NCBI GenBank assembly: GCA_002455215.1
Contig: DKKK01000129.1
Coordinates: forward strand, 13,602-25,537
Reading direction: 5' to 3'
Length of the DNA stretch: 11,936 nt
DNA from: Anaerolineales bacterium UBA6668
GTDB taxonomy: Bacteria > Chloroflexota > Anaerolineae > Anaerolineales > UBA6668
Shown here: positions 6,512 through 11,936 of the stretch, piece after piece
How positions within the stretch are numbered: the first letter of the stretch is position 1
Layout: each line of letters begins with the position of its first letter
Notes under the pieces: generated by a model
What the model was told of the DNA's origin: nothing
What the model saw: only the letters and a program-made list of their open reading frames with translations
Database searches by the model: none
Translations under genes and position numbers: made by a program

Positions 6512-8374
6512 ATGACTGAACAAACCCTACAATTCAAAGCCGAAATACGGCAATTACTCGACATTCTGATTCATTCACTCTATACGGAACGTGAAATTTT
6601 TTTGCGTGAATTGGTGAGCAATGCATCAGATGCGCTAAATCGTTTTCAATTCGAGCAGATTACCCAACCTGCCGTGCGTGACGCTAATGCGGAATTGGCG
6701 ATAACTTTGGTGTGCGACCCAGACAATCGCACCTTAACCATCCGCGATACTGGCATTGGTATGACCGAAGAAGAACTGATTAAGTCGCTCGGAACGATTG
6801 CCCACTCCGGCGCACGTGCCTTTTTGGAAGCCGCTCGTGAAAAAGGGCAAAACCCGACTGAGATTATTGGGCAATTTGGGGTGGGCTTTTATAGTGTGTT
6901 CATGGTTGCCGAAGAAGTGCGCGTGAATTCGCTGAGCGCTCGCCTGGATACGCAACCTGCCAGTTGGGTGGCTACCGGTGGGGATGAATACCGCATTGAA
7001 CCCAGCACAAAGGCGGTTCGCGGTACGGAAATCATCGTTAAACTTAAGGAAGAAGCTAAAGAATTTTCCGAATTTTACCGTGTGCGTCAAATTGTCAAAA
7101 CGCACTCTGATTTTGTTGCCTTCCCAATTTACGTGGAAGAAGCCGGTAAGCCAGCCGAAGAAAATAAGCCTGTTAACCAACAAACTGCCTTGTGGCGAAA
7201 ATCGGCGAAAGAGATTAGTGCAGAAGATTATAAAAATTTTTATCAGCAATTCACTTTTGATTTTCAGGACCCGCTATTGCACATTCACTATTCGGCAGAT
7301 GCGCCGGTACAGGTTTACAGCCTATTATTTGTACCTAGCAAAGCCGACCCAGGTTTATTTAGTGCTCGCCGCGAAGATGGTCTCAAACTGTACAATCGTA
7401 AAGTATTGATTAAGGATAATACCCGCGATTTATTACCCGAATATTTGCGTTTTGTGCGGGGCGTGGTGGATACTGAAGATTTGCCACTCAACGTTAGCCG
7501 CGAAAGTGTGCAAGCAAACGCAGTGATACACAAGCTTAAGCAAGCGCTGACACGAAAAGTACTGCGTGAATTGGAAGATTTGGCAAAAAGCGATAGCGCT
7601 AAATATGAAGCCTTCTGGAATGAGTTTGGCGTGTTAATCAAGGAAGGCTTGGCAACCGCCCCCGAAGACCTTTCTCGTTTGCAGGGGCTGGCTCGCTTCC
7701 ATACTACTACCCACCTGGGCGAGTGGGTTTCTTTGACAAGCTACAAAGAACGTGCCAAAGCCGAACAACCCGCTATTTACTACATTCTGGGTGATGACCA
7801 GCACAGCACGGTACGAAGCCCGCATTTGGATTATTTCCGCAAGCATGGCTATGAAGTGCTTTTGCTCACCGACCCAGTGGATGCTTTCTTGCTCAGCAAC
7901 TTAAAAGAATTTGATGGTTTGCCGCTGAAAAACGTTGCCGCGAGCGATACCGAACTACCTGCCGCAAACGAAGCGTCTGAACCAGAAGCCGAGAAATTAT
8001 CGGATGATGCCTTGGCAAAGTTGGTAGCAAAGTTCAAAGCGCAATTGGGAGAACGTGTTTCCAATGTGCGCACCACTGAGCGCTTGAGCAACTCACCTGC
8101 CCGTTTGGTGGATGCGGAGGGTAGTCCCAGCCAAGATTTGCAACGTATCTATCGTTATATGGAACGTGGCTATCAGGCGCCAGCCAAAGTACTCGAACTC
8201 AACCCTAGCCATTCACTGGTCAAACAACTGGCAAATTTAGCCGAACCCAATCAACTGTTGGATATTTGCATTGAACAGATCTATGACAGCGCTTTGTTGA
8301 TAGAAGGTTTGCACCCAGACCCAGCCAATATGATTGAGCGCATCCAGCAGATTATGACTGCCGCTACCCAATAA
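6512..8374 (+). CDS. htpG: Molecular chaperone HtpG (bacterial Hsp90)
   Basis: The protein has 620 residues, close to the 624 of E. coli HtpG. It is a cytosolic ATP-dependent dimeric chaperone. The N-terminal GHKL ATPase domain (~1-225) shows E33, N37 (LRELVSNASDAL), the DTGIGM motif with D79, GTIAHSG (~94-100) and IGQFGVGFYSVFMV (~119-132). The middle domain (~228-500) contains ALWRK, LLFVPSKAD (~271-279), LPEYLRFVRGVVD and the phosphate-contacting arginine R330 in LPLNVSRE. The C-terminal dimerisation domain (~515-620) includes RLSNSPARLV and RIYRYME. GGAG at 6499-6502 is a good ribosome-binding site, 9 bases before ATG. The gene stands alone, divergent from the AI-2E gene, and is flanked on both sides by ATATTCGRCAC palindromes. 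Heat-shock control is expected, but no CIRCE or sigma-32-type site is recognisable. Confidence 0.98.
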   Translation: MTEQTLQFKAEIRQLLDILIHSLYTEREIFLRELVSNASDALNRFQFEQITQPAVRDANAELAITLVCDPDNRTLTIRDTGIGMTEEELIKSLGTIAHSGARAFLEAAREKGQNPTEIIGQFGVGFYSVFMVAEEVRVNSLSARLDTQPASWVATGGDEYRIEPSTKAVRGTEIIVKLKEEAKEFSEFYRVRQIVKTHSDFVAFPIYVEEAGKPAEENKPVNQQTALWRKSAKEISAEDYKNFYQQFTFDFQDPLLHIHYSADAPVQVYSLLFVPSKADPGLFSARREDGLKLYNRKVLIKDNTRDLLPEYLRFVRGVVDTEDLPLNVSRESVQANAVIHKLKQALTRKVLRELEDLAKSDSAKYEAFWNEFGVLIKEGLATAPEDLSRLQGLARFHTTTHLGEWVSLTSYKERAKAEQPAIYYILGDDQHSTVRSPHLDYFRKHGYEVLLLTDPVDAFLLSNLKEFDGLPLKNVAASDTELPAANEASEPEAEKLSDDALAKLVAKFKAQLGERVSNVRTTERLSNSPARLVDAEGSPSQDLQRIYRYMERGYQAPAKVLELNPSHSLVKQLANLAEPNQLLDICIEQIYDSALLIEGLHPDPANMIERIQQIMTAATQ

Positions 8375-8400
8375 ATTCCGTAGTTGAAACGCTAAACGTC

Positions 8401-8515
8401 AAAACGGCACGAAAGTTCTATATTCGACACGGTTGGAAACTGCGATATTCGGCACACCTGCCGAGCGTACAAACCGTGTCGAATATGAGTATCAGAAACA
8501 CGTGCCGCTTTTTTA
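8401..8515 (+). repeat. Nested inverted-repeat structure downstream of htpG (copy E), possible terminator or MITE-like element
   Basis: Three inverted repeats are nested. The outer pair is CGGCACG (8405-8411) with CGTGCCG (8501-8507), flanked by AAAA on the left and CTTTTTT on the right. The middle pair is a perfect 15-bp repeat, 8420-8434 (ATATTCGACACGGTT) with 8472-8486 (AACCGTGTCGAATAT). The inner pair is TCGGCA (8449-8454) with TGCCGA (8459-8464) around a CACC loop. The inner arm belongs to GATATTCGGCACA, so the element carries both repeat words. The T-run at 8509-8514 means a transcript from htpG, whose stop is at 8374, could fold and terminate here. The degree of nesting is unusual for a simple terminator. 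Confidence 0.7.
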
Positions 8516-8867
8516 TGCGGGTATCTGCAAGTTAAGTCATTCTCGTTTTGACATTTCGTTCTTTATAAAGTTGGCGTTGTGAACTGCCACAAGCGGCAAA
8601 GCCATGTTTCTTTCTAAATAAGACTGCTTCAGTCACGCACACCGCTTGGCAGGCGGGTAATAGGCAATTACAAATTTGGTGGTTTTGTGGGATAATCTAC
8701 GAAGCAAACGCAGTAGTTGGTCGTAATTTGTCTTCGGCACAGATAAAAATTGCACTCTTTTCTTATGGGGGGAAGGCAATTTCAAGCTCGTCCAATATAG
8801 CATTTTGAGTAAAGTTGGCATGCTTATTTAGGCTAACTTCTCCTATTGATTTAGAAGGTGAAATCTT
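8516..8867. other. Gene-poor region upstream of the subtilase
   Basis: Together with 8375-8515 this makes 493 bases without a supported gene. A 62-codon minus-strand frame (8633-8821, ending ..VIAYYPPAKRCA) has no recognised family. It has a C-run near 8766-8772, beyond which another frame reads AILDELEIAFPP. That could be a decayed transposase or regulator fragment, but I cannot support it. GTCCAATATAG at 8790-8800 differs by one base from the reverse of CTATATTCGAC and may be a degenerate repeat copy. Confidence 0.4.
8668..8696 (+). promoter_or_regulatory. Candidate sigma-70-type promoter for the subtilase gene
   Basis: TTACAA (8668-8673) and GATAAT (8691-8696) are separated by 17 bases, the optimal spacing, on the strand of the subtilase gene. 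The implied transcript would have a leader of roughly 165 bases. The assignment is based only on matching to the consensus. Confidence 0.3.
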
Positions 8868-10706
8868 ATGAAAAAGGAAATTGGTATCAAGGGTATTAAC
8901 ATCGTCCTAATTTTTTTATTTTTGTTTTCTGAAGCGCTTTCGGTCGGCATGGCACAATCTCCAACGCCATCGCCAGAAGCTACAAATATGGCTGAAATCC
9001 CCACTGATGTGGATGGGGATGAACTGGATGCAGAAAACAGCCTACTTTTGAGTGAAACTGTTTTGTTCCCCACTATGGATACGGCGCTTAATGATTTATT
9101 TCGCCCCAAACCAGCAGTATTAGGAGACGAAGAAGAAAGCTATCCCAATGCAAATCTAACCTACATGGATAATGGTAATATTTTGGTCTCAGTCACTACG
9201 CAAAGTATAGAAGGGAAAGAACAGTTGAAGCAACGCTTAAGCCTTTATAATGCTGAAATTATTGCGGAGTACGACATTTGGCTAGATATAAGCATTCCGG
9301 TTCAGCAATTACCAGCTTTTTCAAACGAAATATCTATTTCAACCATAACGCAACCGCAGACTGGTCTATCCGTATCTGCCCAATTTCCCCCTGTAACTAC
9401 GACGCCCCTAAGTGCGCCACTAAATGTGGGAAGCAATACGACTCAAGGAGTTGCCAAAAGTAATGCACTATCTTGGCACAATTTGGGTATCACTGGTAGC
9501 AATGTCAAGGTTGGCATTATTGATTTTTTTCAGGGCTATAAAACAGCTCAATCTCTAGGCGAATTACCTGCCACCCTTAGTTTTTACCCGGACGAAAATT
9601 CATTAGATACTTCTGACCCACATGGTACAGCGGTTGCTGAAATTATCTATGACCTAGCGCCAAGTGCTCAATTTACTTTGAGTTCAATGAGTAGCGGAAC
9701 TTGTGCTGATTTGGCAAGCCGCATTGTTGGTTTGGCAAGTAGCGGAGTTAATATCATCTCATCATCAGTTGGGCAAATGCAATGCGGGGCGGGTGATGGC
9801 AATCCAGCCTACGACCCAATTTCCAGTGCAGTCACAACGGCAAAGAATACCTATCACACACTGTTCTTTCAGGCGGCTGGTAACCATGCGCTCAAGCATT
9901 GGGCTGGCACTGTAACCGACAAGGATAAAGATAAATATCTTGAATTGAATGGCGGCTCAGAAGTAACATCGTTAGGTTACTTGAATTTCGGTTATCCAGT
10001 CATTATTAGTATGCGCTGGAGTGAGTGGCCCAAAGCCACGACCAACTATGACCTTGTTTTAGTACGCTGGACTGGGTCAAAGTGGAAAAAGGAGTATACT
10101 TGGGGGATTTTGCAATCTGGTAACCAACCACCAACAGAAAATGGCTATGTCTATATTACAAAGCCTGGCACTTACGGACTTGCCATTCGCCGTCCAAAGG
10201 GAAAATTCACATCTTTCCCAACTTTCGACTTTATGAATTGGTACTTCAACATGTCAGTGAACAATGTGAATTACAGCCTAGTGGGTCCAGCCACGAATCC
10301 CAATACCTATGCTATTGCCGCCGCTGATGTGTCGAGCGGAATCCGAGAAAGTTATAGCTCTGTTGGACCCACTTTGGGTAGCGGGGGGGGTCTGACTGGT
10401 GGAACTAACCAGCCTTTTGTAACAGGTTACGCCAATGTAGATACGTGGGCTTATGGTCCGGGGGAGTTTAATGGCACATCTTCAGCTACGCCCCATGTTG
10501 CAGGGGTTGCCGCTCTAATTTGGAGTTCAAACGGTTGTACTTCTCCAGCCAATTTGCCTAGTTATGTGATTAACTGGCTAAAATCATATGCCCAAGATAT
10601 TCAGCAAGCCGGTTATGACTTACAAACCGGTTACGGACTGCTAAAACTCGGTGCCGTTCCAGCTAACGTTTGTCACAAATATTATCTTCCCATCCTACTC
10701 CGCTAG
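8868..10706 (+). CDS. Secreted subtilisin-like serine protease (peptidase family S8)
   Basis: The 612-residue preproprotein has a signal peptide at ~1-29 (basic MKKEIGIKG, then a hydrophobic core ending GMAQS). An acidic linker follows, then a likely prodomain at ~93-162 with LVSVTTQ and EYDIWLDISIPVQQLP. The S8 catalytic domain starts near 195. The triad is complete: D219 in VKVGIIDFF, H252 in DPHGTAVAEII, and S538 in NGTSSATPHVAGVAAL, with the oxyanion N339 in FQAAGNHA. Between N339 and S538 lies an insert at ~345-470, probably a beta-sandwich (YVYITKPGTYGLAIRR). The protein ends in KYYLPILLR, a short hydrophobic tail I associate with exported Chloroflexota proteins. Start ATG 8868 is preceded by AGAAGGTGA. 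Expected role: extracellular or surface proteolysis for nutrition or processing. It stands alone and converges with the aminotransferase gene. Confidence 0.93.
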   Translation: MKKEIGIKGINIVLIFLFLFSEALSVGMAQSPTPSPEATNMAEIPTDVDGDELDAENSLLLSETVLFPTMDTALNDLFRPKPAVLGDEEESYPNANLTYMDNGNILVSVTTQSIEGKEQLKQRLSLYNAEIIAEYDIWLDISIPVQQLPAFSNEISISTITQPQTGLSVSAQFPPVTTTPLSAPLNVGSNTTQGVAKSNALSWHNLGITGSNVKVGIIDFFQGYKTAQSLGELPATLSFYPDENSLDTSDPHGTAVAEIIYDLAPSAQFTLSSMSSGTCADLASRIVGLASSGVNIISSSVGQMQCGAGDGNPAYDPISSAVTTAKNTYHTLFFQAAGNHALKHWAGTVTDKDKDKYLELNGGSEVTSLGYLNFGYPVIISMRWSEWPKATTNYDLVLVRWTGSKWKKEYTWGILQSGNQPPTENGYVYITKPGTYGLAIRRPKGKFTSFPTFDFMNWYFNMSVNNVNYSLVGPATNPNTYAIAAADVSSGIRESYSSVGPTLGSGGGLTGGTNQPFVTGYANVDTWAYGPGEFNGTSSATPHVAGVAALIWSSNGCTSPANLPSYVINWLKSYAQDIQQAGYDLQTGYGLLKLGAVPANVCHKYYLPILLR

Positions 10707-10722
10707 TTTTTGTCAATTTCGC

Positions 10723-10758
10723 AAAAAAATACCACCGTATCTGCGGTGGTATTTTTTT
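10723..10758 (+). terminator. Strong rho-independent terminator after the subtilase
   Basis: ACCACCG (10731-10737) pairs with CGGTGGT (10744-10750) around a TATCTG loop. The stem is extended by AAAAAAAT on the left and ATTTTTTT on the right to 15 perfect pairs. The T-run at 10752-10758 lies 46 bases after the subtilase stop codon. Because the A-run mirrors the T-run, the structure can also terminate minus-strand transcripts. Confidence 0.9.
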
Positions 10759-10760
10759 AT

Positions 10761-10792
10761 AAAAAAGTGTATTCTGCACGGTCAGAATACAC
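10761..10792 (-). terminator. Rho-independent terminator after the aminotransferase gene
   Basis: GTGTATTCTG (10767-10776) and CAGAATACAC (10783-10792) form a perfect 10-bp stem with a 6-base loop. On the minus strand it is followed directly by TTTTTT (complement of 10761-10766). It begins 5 bases past the aminotransferase stop codon. Confidence 0.88.
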
Positions 10793-10797
10793 AAGCT

Positions 10798-11936
10798 CTA
10801 CGCCACAGCTTCGTGCAACGCATCGGCAAAAATACTGAGCCCTTCATCCACCAACGCACGGGAAATGTTGAGTGGAGGCGTAAAGCGGATGGTGTTGGGA
10901 CCACACGGAATCATCAACGCGCCGCGTTCAAAGCCGCCTTCAATGATGGCATTGCGTAAGGTGCTGTTGCGCTTCTTGCTCACGGCATCTTCCACAAATT
11001 CGACCCCGACCATCAGCCCGCGTCCGCGCACTTCGCCAATCACGGGGTATTGGCTTTGCAATTGGCGCAAAAATTGCTGAATATAGGCTCCTGTTTCGTG
11101 GGCTTGTTCCAGCAGTCCTTCGGTTTCAATCACTTCGAGCGTGGCAAGTGCCGCCGCCAATGCCACCGGGTTGCCGCCAAAGGTGCTTCCGTGTGCGCCC
11201 GGCTTCCAGGTCATCACACTTTCTTTTGCCATGATACCCCCCAAGGGTAAACCACTGGCAATTCCTTTGGCAAAGCACACAATATCGGGTTCCACCCCTT
11301 CGTGCTCAATTGCCCACCATTTGCCTGTGCGCCCCACACCGCTTTGAATTTCATCGCTAATGAGCAAGATGCCATATTCATCGCAGATTTGGCGCAAGCC
11401 AGCCACAAAACCCGGCGTGGGAACCACATAGCCGCCTTCGCCTTGAATGGGTTCGAGCAAAATGGCGGCAACATCAGTTGGCTCTAGTTTGGTGCGAAAC
11501 AATTCTTCGCGCAAATAACGCAAAATACTTGCCCCAACATCTTCCCCGGCTTGTTGGGCTAGCAGGGGGCGATATTCGTAGGGGTAGGGAATGTGATAAA
11601 CCTGCACGCCTGTGGGATAGTGTGCGCTTTGGGTGCGCTTGCTCGCTGTAAAGGAGAGCGAGCCTAAGGTGCGCCCATGAAATGCGCCCAAAAACCCGAT
11701 AAATTTGGTGCGTCCGGTGTGATAGGTGGCGAGTTTGACGGCACTTTCCACTGCTTCGGTGCCACTATTGCCAAAGTAATAGCGGGTTTTGCCGCTCATG
11801 GGGGCAAGTTGTGCCAGCTTTTCTGCCAATTCTACGGCTTGCGGATAGTAAAAATCCATCAAGCATACATGCCAAAACTCGTCTATCTGCTTTTTCACGG
11901 CTTCCACCACCTTGGGGTGTCCGTGCCCAACATTTA
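10798..11936 (-). CDS. Class-III PLP-dependent aminotransferase (GABA / acetylornithine aminotransferase-like), N-terminus outside window
   Basis: The visible 378 residues read from the window edge as NVGHGHPKVVEAVKKQ, the conserved early motif of class-III aminotransferases. About 50-80 N-terminal residues are therefore missing, and the internal GTG at 11908-11910 is not the true start. Numbering from that GTG, landmarks are the PLP-phosphate loop FGNSGTEAVESAVKLA (~46-61), GAFHGRTLGSLSFT (~75-88), EPIQGEGG (~153-160), D186 in LLISDEIQSGVGRTG, the Schiff-base lysine K215 in FAKGIASGLPLGG, and GSTFGGNPVA (~241-250). The enzyme moves an amino group from an omega- or alpha-amino acid to a keto acid in the cytosol. 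Substrate choice between 4-aminobutyrate, ornithine/acetylornithine or related amines, or a PLP amino-acid racemase of the same fold, cannot be settled here. Confidence 0.93.
   Translation of the reverse strand, partial: NVGHGHPKVVEAVKKQIDEFWHVCLMDFYYPQAVELAEKLAQLAPMSGKTRYYFGNSGTEAVESAVKLATYHTGRTKFIGFLGAFHGRTLGSLSFTASKRTQSAHYPTGVQVYHIPYPYEYRPLLAQQAGEDVGASILRYLREELFRTKLEPTDVAAILLEPIQGEGGYVVPTPGFVAGLRQICDEYGILLISDEIQSGVGRTGKWWAIEHEGVEPDIVCFAKGIASGLPLGGIMAKESVMTWKPGAHGSTFGGNPVALAAALATLEVIETEGLLEQAHETGAYIQQFLRQLQSQYPVIGEVRGRGLMVGVEFVEDAVSKKRNSTLRNAIIEGGFERGALMIPCGPNTIRFTPPLNISRALVDEGLSIFADALHEAVA

Noticed and set aside
6734..7249. 171-codon minus-strand frame inside htpG
   Set aside because: Antisense of the highly conserved HtpG N-terminal domain.
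8548..8569. TTGACA followed by TATAAA as a promoter
   Set aside because: The spacing is only 10 bases, too short for a sigma-70 promoter.

Overview
The window looks like a piece of chromosome from a free-living bacterium of moderate G+C content, most likely a member of the Chloroflexota (Anaerolineae-like). Ordinary housekeeping and secreted-protein genes are densely packed, and no plasmid, phage or intact insertion sequence functions are visible. The lineage guess is an inference. It rests mainly on the secreted subtilase, which ends in a short KYYLPILLR tail of the kind I associate with exported Chloroflexota proteins, and on the overall mix of families. A database search would settle it.

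Left part (1-2301, plus strand): the 3' end of a small multi-helix membrane protein overlaps by ATGA with a cysteine amidohydrolase of the isochorismatase / N-carbamoylsarcosine amidase family. A CaiB/BaiF-type CoA-transferase follows 64 bases later. Together they suggest a short catabolic operon in which an amide is hydrolysed and a carboxylate is then activated to a CoA thioester. The substrate cannot be read from the sequence. Converging on this operon from the minus strand is a 446-residue probable lipoprotein (2324-3664) built from four similar domains of about 100 residues.

Middle part (3819-6102, minus strand): an AI-2E family exporter/permease gene overlaps by ATGA with a TIGR03943/DUF1980 membrane protein that has a His-rich loop and a Cys-Cys pair. 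This is followed after 11 bases by a 63-residue cysteine-containing small protein. The three form a compact operon with a possible envelope or metal-related role. Divergent from it, across a 409-base intergenic region, is htpG (6512-8374), the bacterial Hsp90 chaperone.

Right part (8375-11936): a 493-base gene-poor stretch leads to a secreted S8 subtilisin-like protease (8868-10706). This converges with a class-III PLP aminotransferase (10798 to the window edge, minus strand, N-terminus missing). The 91-base gap between them holds two strong back-to-back hairpin terminators.

The most unusual signal is a family of short palindromic elements built from the words ATATTCGACAC and ATATTCGGCAC (reverse complements GTGTCGAATAT and GTGCCGAATAT). 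Copies lie at 3844-3857, 6175-6218, 6365-6375, 6442-6485 and 8420-8486. Two copies are near-identical units of about 44 bases. One forms an 11-bp perfect hairpin just upstream of the htpG start. One forms a nested hairpin with 15-bp perfect arms downstream of htpG. They could be operators for one regulator, a REP/MITE-like dispersed repeat, or RNA structures. The sequence alone does not decide. I found no convincing evidence of an entirely new multi-gene system.
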